Shown here: positions 1-10,718 of the stretch, one piece after another
How the letters are laid out: each line of letters starts with the position of its first letter
How positions within the stretch are numbered: the first letter of the stretch is position 1
DNA from: Diphasiastrum complanatum
Taxonomy: Eukaryota > Streptophyta > Lycopodiopsida > Lycopodiales > Lycopodiaceae
DNA: 62,000 nt
Direction of reading: 5' to 3'
NCBI GenBank assembly: GCA_029204225.1
Contig: CM055097.1
Span: 44,358,942-44,420,941 of the forward strand
The notes under the pieces: generated by a model
Databases searched by the model: none
Seen by the model: the letters and a program-made list of their open reading frames with translations, nothing else
Told to the model about the DNA's origin: nothing
Made by a program: the position numbers and the translations under genes

Positions 1-2
1 CT

Positions 3-1478
3 TCCACCCACACTCCTACTCTCTCGATCACATCGTCATCATCAAACGCATCCGCTCTATCCACAGGACTGCTGTTGGAGCAAATGACAAAATTACACAA
101 ACAACAGATGGAGCAACTTACGGCGCAGTTTGACCAGAAACTGAAGGCCTTATAGGGAACTATAGCAGTAACTCCACATCAACCGGAACCAAACCAGCTA
201 CAATATCCTCGACGAGAAAATGTATGGTGTTCAGTATGCACGCAAAAACATACAACGAACGAGTGTCCAATCCTAAAGCAAAATCTGAGACTGACACATA
301 CATTCTACCATCTGTGCAATGCAACATCGCACAATACGACATTTTGCCCGTTTAACCCCAGGGTTGCTCAACAAAAGAGAAGTCCTTATCAGACTTCCTA
401 TCCTTATCATCAAGGGGCACCTAACGCGGCACCAAGGTACGGCGCACCCAATCAACCACAACGCATGGCCTTACCGGCTCCACCAGGGCCAGCCAATCAA
501 CAAGTGGCCCATGTAAACCTGACAGCAGCGGAACAAGAAATGCAAATGCCACCTCAACTTGAGCAGCAGCAGTGGTACAAACCAGATGAACCATTTATGG
601 ATCCTGCCATAAATGAGTATGTTTTGGCCTATGCAGCTCAAACTCAACGTCAAGGTGGAAGAAATTATGACTGCTACTGATGCGACGAAGGACATAGAAT
701 TGCAAAATGTCCCTACAAGGGACAATATACAACCTCTTGCCGAGATTGCGGTTATGGACATTGTTTCAAGAATTGTCCATTTAAACCTAGAACCAGTGCA
801 CCTCTTAGCCTCATTGCCATACAGCAACCATTCGTTCCAGTGGGGATGCCATCGAAAGGTCGACAAGACCACGCTCCTGTGTTAGTTGTTACGCGAGCAC
901 AGAAGAGGAAGGAAGTGGCTCCCTCACCACCACCATCGGTCACTGACGACCAATCCTCAACTTCAGCGCCATATCCAAATGTGAGGGAAGAGAGAAGACA
1001 GTACCAGAAAATAAGACACTGGGTACAAAAAGCACAAGAGGAGGAAAAAGAACAAGAACAAAACAATCCCACAGAACCTCCAGGCAGCGTCGAACGGGAA
1101 CCGCAAGCGGGCTCACCACTGCGCACTGATCAGAATGATCGGTTACACCAACATGGACCACCTTTTCACATGGTGGAGCCCGAGGAACCACGCACTGAAA
1201 GGCTCACACTTTTGCTGTCAAGCCATGTTAGTTTACCACTCGGAGAACTACTGCGGATTGCACCACAAGCGAAAAGCCTTCTAGCTGAATGGGCCAAAGC
1301 GGATGAGGAGCCAATAGCACCTGAGCCCATATATTGTGCGGGCTATGATGATCATTACGGAACCAAGAAGGTACCAGCTCAACCACCACAAAGGTCTGCT
1401 ATGGCAAAAGTCTCAAGGATCGATCCACCCAAGGCACCTACGAATAAGAAGAATCAATTGAAGCAATGCTACAACTAG
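3..1478 (+). pseudogene. Ty3/gypsy gag, broken (copy A)
   Basis: One frame is open from the window edge to a TAG at 1476, apart from stops at 153-155 and 678-680. It would encode the capsid/nucleocapsid polyprotein that packages element RNA. A basic, Gln-rich helix (around 78-150) looks like a coiled coil. Three zinc knuckles have spacing CX2CX3HX4C: Cys/His codons at 228-269, 672-710 (the second stop lies inside it) and 738-776. A fourth at about 306-347 has lost its first Cys (Tyr). The tail (840-1478) is Pro/Glu/Lys-rich and of low complexity. The X3 spacing is known from Athila/Tat-type gag proteins, and the downstream integrase fits this. The 5' end and LTR lie outside the window. Protease and most of RT are missing downstream, so the interior is deleted. 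Confidence 0.75.
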
Positions 1479-1611
1479 GTGATTCGATAGAGTGACCTAC
1501 CCGACAATAGCTATAGTAGACGTTGATATTCGCAACCATGAGGCGAATGTCACAATAGTCCCAAAGAAAGACAACAAGGATGAACCCACCAAAATGACAA
1601 AAAAGTGCAAA

Positions 1612-2230
1612 AAGAAGGTGTTGGATTCTTTGATTTAGGATGCATTGGTCTCAGCACCAATCTTACAACCACCCAATTGGTCCATTGAGTTCCACGTGCA
1701 TACGAACGCATCGAAGTATGCAGTTGGAGCAGTCTTAACCCAGCCAGGTGAACACAAAAAGGATTTTCAAATTCTATTTGCAAGCCGACAACTCAGTGAT
1801 ATCAAAATGAATTATTCAACCACAGAGCGAGAAGCACTGGAAATGATCTCTGTGGTTAAGAAGTTTCGACACTATTTGATGGCCACACATTTTGCTTTTT
1901 ATACAGACCATCAACCCTTGTTATATCTCATTAATAAAACTTGCAACACTGGGAGAATCACCAGATGGCTCCTTCTGTTGTTAGAATTTGATTTTCGGAT
2001 AGTAGTTCACAAGGGAAAACAACACTACATGGCAGATCATGTGTCACGAATCAAGGGAAAGGAGATTGCAACCCAACCCGACGATGAGCTGGCAGATGCT
2101 GCCTTAATTTACGTGGACACAGTACCAGAATGGGCTGCCGACATTTTTGAATATCTAATGTGGGGCCAACCAGACAAATCATTACCAAAGGCGGGACAAC
2201 AGAAATTGATCTTGAAGGCTAGACCTTATC
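1612..2230 (+). pseudogene. Ty3/gypsy RNase H, catalytic Asp lost (copy A)
   Basis: The frame reads as the RT-RNase H connection and RNase H of a gypsy pol. Visible landmarks are TNASKYAVGAVLTQ, TEREALEM, FYTDHQPLLYL and the ADHVSR tail near 2035. In the family the first motif is DAS, and the Asp is the first metal-binding residue. Here it is Asn (codon near 1702), so the enzyme would be dead. A stop at 1636-1638 precedes the domain and no ATG starts it. No protease and no RT palm are found between the gag stop (1478) and this point, so about 2 kb of pol appears deleted. Its role would have been removal of the RNA strand during reverse transcription. Confidence 0.8.
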
Positions 2231-3349
2231 AGCTGATTGCCGGCCAGTTGTACCGAAGAGGTCCAGACGGAATTCTTCGGCGATGGAGACCACCCAGATC
2301 ATTTCGCTTTCACATGAAGGCATGGGCGGGGGTCATTTTGCATCTAACATTACAGTTCACAAGATCCTGCAATCAAGATGTTGGTGGCCAACAATTCATA
2401 AAGATATGGAGGAATACTTGAAAAAGTGCGATATGTGCCAAAGGGCAAGGAGACCAACAAGATTGAACTATGATCTACTGCACCTAGTCTTAGCCCAAGC
2501 GCCATTCAAAAAATGGGGATTGGATTATATTGGTCCAATTCACCCTGCAGCAAGGACTTCCCAGGTTTGATACATAATCGTAGCCATAGACTACCTCACC
2601 AAATGGGTCAAAGCCAAGGCAGTAAGAGTAGCTGATGCTAGGACCACTGCCAAGTTCCTTTATGAAAATATCATTGTGCGCTTCGGATGCCCAGTGGAAC
2701 TAGTCAATAATCGCGGAAGCCATTTCATCAACGAGACCATCAAGATCCTTGTGATCCACAGAACCAGTATGCCTTATTATACTCGTGGTAATGGGCAAGC
2801 AGAATCATCCAATAAGATCATGTGTAGCGTGCTCACGAAAACAGTTGAAGCTAGCAAATCAGATTGGGAACACAAGTTGCATGCTGCACTATGGGCATTC
2901 AGGATAGCATATAAAGGGAGCACTGATTAAACACCCTTCCAATTGGTATATGGTCAGGGTGCTGTGATGCCAATAGAGTTTTTAGATCTTTCATTAAGGA
3001 TTGCCACCGCGCAACGTCTTAATGAGTCCAAATATCTACAGCTACGCCTTGAAGCTCTGCATAAATTTTGTGAAACACGCTTACTAGCTGTGCATGCACT
3101 GGCAGCTGAAAAGGAAAGACGCAAAGCGTAGCATGATCGCAGATTACAAAAGAAGGATCCTCGTTCAGGAGATCTGGTCCTGATGTATAAAACCAAGGCG
3201 ATCAAGGGGAAGCTGAAATTCATGGGCGAAGGTCCTTATAGGATCAAGAAATTCTTAATCATGGGGCCGTGAACTTAGAAAAGCTAGATGGGATGCCATT
3301 CGACACACCCATCAATGGTAGCCGATTGCACAAGTACTGGCCACCATAG
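2190..3349 (+). pseudogene. Ty3/gypsy integrase, broken (copy A)
   Basis: It follows RNase H after a linker. The zinc domain has HEGM-GGH and CDMC. The core shows GLDYIGPI (first Asp) and NGQAESSNK (Glu). The second catalytic Asp, in the usual SDRG motif, is Asn here (near 2705), and about 15 bases that copy B keeps are missing just after it (near 2745). In-frame stops lie at about 2568, 2928 and 3129, and the zinc-domain region changes frame near 2283. The C-terminus continues to SRLHKYWPP and a TAG at 3347. Copy B (21424-22375) is its close relative. The reading matches integrases of the Athila/Tat side of Ty3/gypsy. It would insert element cDNA in the nucleus but is inactive as it stands. 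Confidence 0.85.
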
Positions 3350-4086
3350 TGAGACAAATCTAGATTGGGGTTGGCACGTTACAAAAAGCTAATCTGCTTA
3401 GCTGTCACTGCTAGATCTAAGGAGATCAAGCCAAATCAATCTAAATCTATCAAGATCGGGAAAATTCATCAACATCCAAGGAGGATCCAGATCCTGATAG
3501 GATAAAACAAGAAGCAGATTATCAGATTGACTGATGGATCTACTACCAAGAATCCATCAGAACTTTTAGAGCACTACCAACAGTCAGATCAAGCCTAGAT
3601 GAAGCTGATTACCAGTTCACAAAAGTTAAAAATCAGAAAATCTCGAGATCTCATCAAAAAACACTCTAAAAGAGCACTTTTTTCATGATTTTTTGAGATT
3701 CTCTGGGACATAGCTCTTGAAAGTTGGACACTCACCATATCTGACTTGGATGCATCCATGAAAATCTCTGCGAGAGTTCCTGATGGAGGAATCATCATTT
3801 TTTAGTGTATGCGAGAGTTCCCAGAAGCAGAATTTTCAGAACCCTCGTAGAGCATCAAGATCATCTTACCAACTCTTGCAAGGTGCCTAAATGAAATTAG
3901 AGCAGTGAAACTAGCCTGTCTACATGGTCTGATCTTGAAAATCCAATCACAGAAACAAGTTGTGCGAGAGATCAATTCCTGCGAGAGTTGAACCCTCGCA
4001 GACAGCCTGAACCCTCACAGAACCTTCGCATAGCAATCAAATCACCTTCTGAATTCTCGCAGACTTCTTTGAGGCCTTAGAATTTT
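3350..4086 (+). other. Non-coding stretch after gypsy pol, GCGAGAG words
   Basis: No credible reading frame is present. Between 3765 and 4065 the word GCGAGAG(TT) recurs (about 3768, 3809, 3962, 3979) together with its near complement CTCGCAGA / CTCGCA (about 4001, 4055). These could pair into hairpins. The stretch separates integrase from the extra ORF and its TATA box, so it may be the element's 3' untranslated region or an internal promoter region. No LTR terminus was seen. Confidence 0.4.
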
Positions 4087-4167
4087 GTGAAGAAGGTGCC
4101 TGCCAAAATCTGGATAGAACTGAACAAGCGAAAGTGGATTTCACCGAATACGCACTCTAAATTCCGC

Positions 4168-4175
4168 TATATAAG
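4168..4175 (+). promoter_or_regulatory. TATA box upstream of the extra ORF
   Basis: TATATAAG stands about 260 bases before the ATG at 4438. It is followed by a pyrimidine-rich leader (4240-4430) and the start context AACATGGCC. This layout suits a plant promoter and leader. It is inferred from sequence only, and the TATA box could equally belong to an LTR. Confidence 0.4.
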
Positions 4176-4437
4176 CGCTGAATTTGAGTCATTTGTCACC
4201 TTTGCTAGCGAAGCTCTGCCAAAATTTTCACTGAAAATACCAAGTTTTTTGTTTTCGACCAAACTTCCTACCAGTTGTCATTTGCTCATATTAAACACCG
4301 ATCTGCGCTCTGAACTACAATCATTGCCATCCAACACTCATTATTCTCAGTTTTCTACTATTTTCACATCTTTTTTCCATTTTCCACCGTTTTTTCTACT
4401 TTTTCGACTTTTTCGACCACTAATCATCATTGTTAAC

Positions 4438-6072
4438 ATGGCCTCCTCATCCTTGAAAGACTCTGACGCCAAACAGGTGATCCAACGTGACATCCCCGAG
4501 GCCACGCAGATTTGGCCTCTACCCTCTGACACTATGATCCAACCATGACTACAGACAGCCGGCCCACTCCTTGAAGCAATGGGTTTTTACCCGGCGCTCT
4601 TCCATTCTGACATTAACATGGGCCTCACCCTTCACGCTTAAGCCTCGTTTCCACTTCATGTACCAAGGTACCATGTACAAGGTCAGGATTAACGCCGACT
4701 CGATGGTCACTGTTGGCATTATGTCCGGTGATCATCAACCCATCTCCCATCGCCACGCCAAAGCTCTGATCAAACCATTCATCACCCAAACCACACCAGA
4801 AATTCCCATCCAGACTAACAATGGTTACTTGACAGAAGCTATCATGGAACCCGTCATTCAGAGGGCTATGCATCTGTTGAATAACTTTCTGGTTATTTCA
4901 ACATTTTGCAAGGACAGAATCCAGTCTACACTGTTGAGTCAGATAGTGGAATCCTTTCTGGAATTCCCTAATTGGCATAGCTTCTTTATTCGAGAACTAA
5001 CCAACTCCATCAAAGTCAACAACCGTGAGCGAATCACAACAGGCCCCATGTTGTGTAACTTTGTCTGCACACTTCTCGAGACAAAAGTGCACGATTTCCA
5101 ACGTTCATCTCTCCTGTCTACCCTTGTGCCACATACTAACTTTTATCCACCATCTCAAGCATCTACCTCCTCCCAACCTGTAGTCATTAACACAACGGCC
5201 AACAAACGAATGCGTGGCGCTGCCTCTACATCCACATCTCCACCTATTACCCAAAGACGTGTCTCCACTGCCGCACTAACCACTCCATCAACCACTGCCA
5301 CTTTTTTGTAGCATCACCAGATCAGACTGACCCTACCACCTCAGATGGCATCAGGACAAATGAAAACCTGATCGAAGACAATGATGACGGAATTCCACAA
5401 GTCGTTGGGGCCGATACAACACAAGGCCCTGCCGGTGCCAGGGTACCAGCCGTTCCCACGCATCTAACGACGACATACCAAACTCTAGGAAAATACATCC
5501 TGGATGCGGTAGTGGCCAAAGTTATTCTGAAAAGAAGAGTACTATATTTGTCAATGAGTAATACACAGCTACGAGCAGACCTCACCAAGCTGCAGCAAGT
5601 GATGAATTTGGCTTAGCAACACGAACAAGTAGGGCACCAGGAGATTGCCAAGCTGCAGCAGAAGGAGGAGGGCCTAAACAAATATATTCAAAGCCTCTCC
5701 AAAGCGCTGATTGAGACCTCCACAAAGGTGCGGGAGATTCAAGCTAAAGCATTTCAATGGCTTGCCCCCATCTAGGTGCAACTTACACTTTTGGAAGCAG
5801 AGAACATGCGCCTGGGGACAGAGGTCAAAGCCTTACAAGACAAAAAGCTTGTCTGGTTAGCTCAATCTGCACTGGACACAAGGCCGCTTTCCCAATCAGA
5901 GATGAATCTTCTACGATGTCAGGTGCAAATTTATAGCCAAACCCTCAACAGCTACCAGGCGAAGCTCAATAAGTATCGGACAAGCGCAACGCAAGAGCTC
6001 GCCCAGGCCAAGCAAGCCCTCAAGGCGTGCCGAAAATACATGGAAACGATGGTTACTCAAGAAGAACATTGA
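4438..6072 (+). pseudogene. Extra ORF after gypsy pol, coiled-coil C-terminus, unknown function
   Basis: The ATG at 4438 has a good plant context. The reading starts in frame 1 (stops near 4546 and 4640), moves to frame 2 for 4640-5311, then returns to frame 1 (stops near 5614 and 5773) and ends at 6072. Together this is about 540 codons. The middle part is globular, with a Ser/Thr/Pro-rich linker around 5150-5310. The end (5540-6060) is Gln/Leu/Lys-rich with heptad-like spacing, so probably coiled coil. I do not recognise a family. Tat and Athila elements often carry an extra ORF after pol, and an inverted piece of this ORF sits beside copy B's integrase (22398-22540), which ties it to this element. 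The final stop coincides with the junction to copia integrase at 6073, so the true C-terminus may be lost. Confidence 0.55.
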
Positions 6073-6879
6073 TCTACACCATCAAGGAGAAATCTAAGGC
6101 ATTTGAGTGCTTTAAAGACTTTAAAACACTGGAGGAAAATCAAGCAAGATCAAACAAGTGCCAAGATCAAGGTGTTGAGGTCAGATCGAGGAGATGAGTA
6201 TTGTTCTACCACATTCATAAACTTCTGCAAAGAGCACAGAGTTGCACATGTTGATACACCTCAATAGAATGGCATAGTAGAAAAAAGAATCAAACAATCG
6301 TAGAAGTTGGTAGAGCCATGATGACACATATGGGAGCTGTAGATTCTTTTTGGGGTGATGCATATAGTTTTATTGCAAAATAGAAGTCCAAAAAGTGCCT
6401 TACAAAATCATACTCCTAAGGAAGCATTTAGTGGGAAGAAACCAATAATAGATGGTTTTGGATGCAGGGTATATGTCTATATCCCTAAGAGTGAGAGGAG
6501 CAAGATGCAACCAAAAGCCTTTAAATACATCAAATTTACAGGTTATGACAAACAAACCAAGTTATATCATTGCTATGATCCAATGGGTCAACACATGTAC
6601 ATTAGTAGAGATGTTGTATTTGATGAAGTTCACAGATTTGGTGATGCTAAAAGAGATAGTGATGATCTATCATGGATACTCATAGAGAATGAAGCTGGAC
6701 AACCACCACAAAGTGAACCCATGGTCGAGGATGAAGGACATGGCATACCTCCCATCAATGAGGATAGATGGAGGAGAGACAAACCCTTTGGTATTGGCAA
6801 AGAGGAAGTGGATACAGAGAAGCGCAAGGAGAAGGACATTCCTTGGGATACAGACTCCCCTCGCAGTGGTTCACCTTAG
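6073..6879 (+). pseudogene. Ty1/copia integrase, C-terminal half, broken
   Basis: The sequence enters abruptly at 6073 inside the integrase core. It reads KAFECFKDF, then after a frameshift RSDRGDEY (second catalytic Asp) and TPQ-stop-NGIVEK (Glu). A second shift leads into MMTHMGAVDSFWGDA. From 6355 an open frame of 174 codons covers the end of integrase (HTPKEAFSGKKP, FGCRVYVYIP, YISRDVVFDE) and the acidic linker to RT. The first catalytic Asp and the zinc domain are absent, because the element is cut at 6073 where the gypsy extra ORF ends. Stops and shifts show that it is dead. Its pol continues at 7081. Confidence 0.8.
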
Positions 6880-7080
6880 TGGAAGCTATCCAATTGGTAC
6901 ACTAGATTGATGGAAAGTGCAAAATAGGAGGTAGAGGAATCTATTAAGCAGGGAGAGTTGTGATGCTCCACGTGTGAAAGGAAGAAACCTAACTAATATC
7001 AAGTTAGCCTTGCACTTATGAGCCACATTGCCGAGTCTAGTGAGCCTTCTTGCTTTTAAGAGGCCAAGGAATAGAAGATT

Positions 7081-7424
7081 TGGCAAAAAGCTATACAGGA
7101 AGAAATTGACTCCATTAAATGCCACGATACTTGGGAGATAGTGGACCTTCTAGAGGGCAAGAGACCCATTGGTAACAAATGGGTGTATAAAATGAAGTTC
7201 AATGCCCATGATACCCTAGCAAAACACAAAGCAAGACTTGTGGTTAAGGGCTATGGACAAAACAAAGGCATTAACTATGAGGAGACGTTTGATTCTATAG
7301 CAAAATAGAATACACTTTGTACGACGATAGCATTGGCAACTTTGTTTGGATGGACTCTACATCAGATGGACGTGAAGTCCACTTTCCTAGATGGTACACT
7401 TGAAGAGGAAGTTTACATGTAGCA
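7081..7424 (+). pseudogene. Ty1/copia reverse transcriptase, N-terminal fragment
   Basis: The frame opens with WQKAIQEEID and runs through NKWVYKMKF, KARLVVKGYGQ, YEETFDSIAK and HQMDVKSTFLDGTLEEEVYM, the usual start of copia RT. Stops lie near 7306 and 7421. The catalytic YVDD part is missing: at about 7424 the reading jumps straight into RNase H, so roughly 500-600 bases of RT are deleted. It lies in line with the integrase piece at 6073-6879 and belongs to the same element. Confidence 0.8.
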
Positions 7425-7938
7425 AGTCTTCGCTATGTGAGAGGTACATCTACTGGTCTTATGTTTGATGGTCGGTCTGACATCTCAATATTATAGGGCT
7501 ATGTTGATTCAAATTGGACATGTTGTGTTGATGATAGGAAATCCACCATAGGTTATATCTTTCACCTTGGTAATGGTGCTTTTTCTTGGTCAAGTAAGAA
7601 ACATGAGACAATTAGCTTATCTACAACAAAAGCTGAATACACAGTATTATGCTCAACCACATAGGAAGCAATATGGTTGAGAAGAATGTTAGAAGATATT
7701 GGCATTCCACAAAGTAAGCTAGAGCGCAACCTAACTAGCAAAGAACCCTGTGTTTCATGCACACATAAAACACATTGAAATTGAATATCATTTCATTAGA
7801 GAGAAGGTGCTATCTAGTGAAATAGATGTGATGCATTGCAAGATGGAGGACCAACTAGCAAATATATTTACTAAGCCTTTAACTATTGACAAGTTTGAGT
7901 TTTTTTTAAAGAAAAGCTATTTGTATGTAAGATAAATT
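7424..7938 (+). pseudogene. Ty1/copia RNase H and pol C-terminus, broken
   Basis: It begins at RYVRGTSTGLMF and shows GYVDSNWTCC, RKSTIGYIFHLG, WSSKKHETISLSTTKAEY and a late NPVFHAHIKHIEIEYHF followed by ANIFTKPL. Stops near 7495 and 7661 break the frame. A small deletion at about 7715-7745 removes the usual CDN motif. The final open piece (7750-7935) ends at a TAA. The PPT follows directly. Confidence 0.8.
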
Positions 7939-7941
7939 AGG

Positions 7942-7954
7942 ACTTAAGAGAGAG
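7942..7954 (+). promoter_or_regulatory. Polypurine tract of the copia relic
   Basis: The purine run AAGAGAGAG abuts a TGTC LTR start and lies 6-18 bases after the pol stop. This is the normal position of the plus-strand primer. Confidence 0.55.
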
Positions 7955-8180
7955 TGTCAGAGTAATTAAGTCTAGTCTTTGAGATGTATTTAGATAGTTG
8001 TGTGTTTTTTGAGATTCTTAACTTAGTAACTTTAGATCATGACCAATAAATAAATTTCAAAATGTTTCTATAATTGAATTACCTTATGGTTTAGTACCTT
8101 TTAGGTCAGTAGATCACATAATAAAACTAATTTCAAATATTCATTCTATCTCTAGATAACCGTATCGGTTTTTTTAGAAT
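7955..8180 (+). mobile_element. Start of copia 3' LTR, end not defined
   Basis: It starts TGTCAGAGTAATTAAG right after the polypurine tract. No clear CA terminus was found before the gypsy RT scrap at 8215. The 5' LTR partner is absent because the element is truncated at 6073. Confidence 0.45.
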
Positions 8181-8214
8181 AAAGAAATCAAGATTACCAA
8201 CAAGATTGAAAATT

Positions 8215-8545
8215 ATCTTAAGATGAGCCATATAAGACACAATAAATCACCATGGAGTGCTCCTATTTTTTTGAAAGCGAAAAAAGATGGAGGCTTTTGG
8301 ATGTGTATGGACTATAAATGGTTAAATAAGATAACTATCTAGAACAAATATTCATTGTCCAAAATGAATGATCTGGTTGATTGCTTAGGTGGAGCTAAAT
8401 ACTTGATTTAGATTAATCTCGGAATCAGATACCATCGGATTAAAATCAATCCTAGTGATGTGTTGAAAATTGGTTTTCAAATAAGGTTTGGACATTATGA
8501 ATTCTTAGTACTATTTGCAACATTCCAACAAATAACGCGATGACA
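8215..8545 (+). pseudogene. Ty3/gypsy RT fragment
   Basis: One frame reads SPWSAPIFLKAKKDGGFWM, CMDYKWLNKITI, LVDCLGGAKYLI, YHRIKINPSD and FGHYEFLVLFATFQQ, the classic fingers and palm start of gypsy/chromovirus RT. Stops lie near 8341 and 8410. It ends before the YxDD motif, so only about 110 codons remain. Nothing else of this element is seen next to it. It may be related to the chromodomain relic at 14690, but on the other strand. Confidence 0.8.
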
Positions 8546-8564
8546 TTTGTTTTGAGACTTTGAC

Positions 8565-8686
8565 CATTCTCTTCATTCTCTTTGTTCTTGACTTCCATAG
8601 AAATATTTTGGATTGTCATTCATAGGTATACCTCTCATTCTCTTCATTTTATCCGTTCTCAACTTGCGTAGACATATTTTGGACTA
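8565..8686 (+). repeat. Imperfect direct repeat, two units about 71 bp apart
   Basis: CATTCTCTTCATT...AATATTTTGGATT (8565-8615) recurs diverged at 8636-8686 (CATTCTCTTCATTTTAT...CATATTTTGGACT). Confidence 0.6.
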
Positions 8687-8835
8687 ATAGCTACACATAA
8701 TCGGAGACCAAGAGGAACCATTGATGCAATGAAAAAATTGCAGAAGATCAATGGATACCAAAATATATCGTAAATATCAATGGATCTTGATGCATCATTC
8801 CTCAAAAGGCTCTTTTGGAAAAGAAAAGATTAGAT

Positions 8836-9030
<195 letters not shown>

Positions 9031-9050
9031 GCTCTTGGAAAGACAAAATA

Positions 9051-10083
9051 ATGGATTTCAAAGTATCAGCTACCTGTCAATTTATAACGAAAGTTTTAGT
9101 TCAACATGCTTATCTTCACAAAGAGCTCAACATTCAAGATTTGAATCCAAATGATAGAAGAAAATGCAATTGTAAATATACAATCAGTATGTACATATTC
9201 AAATTTATAAGCATTTTCTTTATATTAAATTTTTCTTGTGATATTTTTGTTGGTTTTACATATTTGCATCTATCAAATTTCGTTGAATGGCATTCAGTTC
9301 AATAGATTGCAGGAATAATTAATGTCATACATTTTGATATCAGTAGTTTACAATATAAAGGTCGTTCTCCAAAATCCCTTTTAGAGTCAAGAGTTTTTTT
9401 TTTATGATCACACCTATATTCCTGATAAAAATAGTTTAGTGGGTAGATTAGACTTCTACCATATTTTTCGAGTGATGAATGGATTTCTCATGATTCATCA
9501 ATTTTAGAAAGTTTTTGATCTAGACTTTATATGGATATTCAGAGTATATTAATATGTAGCACTGGTTCAAAGGATAATAGATTAAGTTGGTATCTACCTT
9601 TTACTATTTTTGTTGATTTTTTTTCCAAATGCAATGTTCGGCAAATGAAAACAATATTTATTTGTAAGGACTTGAGTGATGAAATAATCACCGAGTTGTT
9701 GGATGATGGTTGGGATACGAAACAAAATCAGCAAGTTGAGTGCAGAGTATGTAACTCATCAATGACATTTAGATATCACATCAAAAAACAAATACTCACT
9801 TTGTTGTTGTATTGTAGAAGATGGATAAAATACAAAAATGAGCGGAAGCCACTTGATCAAGATTTTGCAATAAACCATCAAGAGCAACTTCAAATAACAG
9901 TGAAAACAAATGACAACATTCTTGTTATGGTTGAGGTTGAGGAAGATTGGTGTCTCAATCACATTTGATCAGAACTAGACATGTTGCAATTCGATCTACC
10001 TCAGTACTATCAATTTTGATTGAATGGGGTAAAGGTACGTTATGCCATAGGAAGATCATATAAAATACAAAGACATAGGAACA
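9051..10083 (+). other. Unknown ORFs, no family recognised
   Basis: An ATG at 9051 opens 84 codons. It has a Cys-X-Cys near its middle and a hydrophobic tail, probably an intron-like or chance extension. A second open frame at 9531-9968 (145 codons) contains CRVC and a basic stretch, with an acidic end. The preceding bases (9365-9500) also read through without stops in another frame, so a longer decayed gene may exist. No retroelement motif is visible and I assign no function. The rest of the interval is AT-rich and holds nothing recognised. Confidence 0.25.
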
Positions 10084-10532
10084 ATTATAAATTCTGATAG
10101 AATCTAGTGCAGTATGCAGATCACATCAATCAATCACAATAGCCACTCCTCACAAGCTCTCAAACATGGCAAAACAAAAGTTAATGGATTACTGATAAAC
10201 ACTATACATATAGGAAACACACTAACTGCATGAAAGGACAGGTGTCCTAAAATTGGCCTACCACATGCCAAACTATAATAAGGCCCAATATGGCCTAAAT
10301 AATTGACAAACCCGAGACATGCCCTTGAGTATAACATAACAAAACCAAAATCCACTATACAGGCTAATTTCGTACCAATGTGGCTACTCGACTAATCCAA
10401 GTAGCCGGCTATGGGACCAATGCCTGATTGATATGACGATAGTGGGTTACATTTCGATCACTACTAAAAATAATAAACTAAATATCACATTTGAAGCTTA
10501 TACTAATGAATCAGATTAGAACTGATTTCTAA
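10084..10532 (-). mobile_element. LTR of the F family (minus strand)
   Basis: Read on the minus strand, it shares its middle with 42096-42345 (including the palindrome GTAGCCGGCTA and the AGCCTGTATAGTG word). It shares its end (GAGAGCTTG...GCACTAGATTCTATC) with 27050-27125, where that end abuts a PBS. This defines an LTR of about 450 bp. The minus ORF at 10134-10355 lies inside it and is not a gene. The far end borders unknown DNA. Confidence 0.65.
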
Positions 10533-10718
10533 CTCTCTCCCTTAAGCTCAAATGTAATAAGAGGGAAAACCAATAATCTGTAACAACGTCTGGAGTATTC
10601 AAAAGATGTTATGCATATCCATGCTACACTAGACTTGACTCACACTCAAGCACACCAACAAACCACCAGGTTTGACTCACAAAGTATCACACAAAATACA
10701 ATGCTCATACAAAGAGTC
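10533..10718 (-). mobile_element. 3' interior and PPT of an F element
   Basis: On the minus strand the run AAGGGAGAGAG (10533-10543) precedes the LTR. The bases beyond it match 41905-42095 on the plus strand. The match stops exactly at 10718, where a TGTTGA LTR terminus begins, so this element was cut by a later insertion. Confidence 0.6.

Noticed and set aside
471-872. Minus ORF of 133 codons
   Set aside because: It lies opposite the gag frame with zinc knuckles and has no motif of its own.
3595-3798. Short minus ORF after gypsy pol
   Set aside because: It is in low-complexity non-coding DNA, with no motif and no start context.
5322-5588. Minus-strand ORF, 88 codons, similar to a plus ORF at 22405
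   Set aside because: Both are antisense readings of the gypsy extra ORF; the plus frame at 4438-6072 has the continuous coding pattern.
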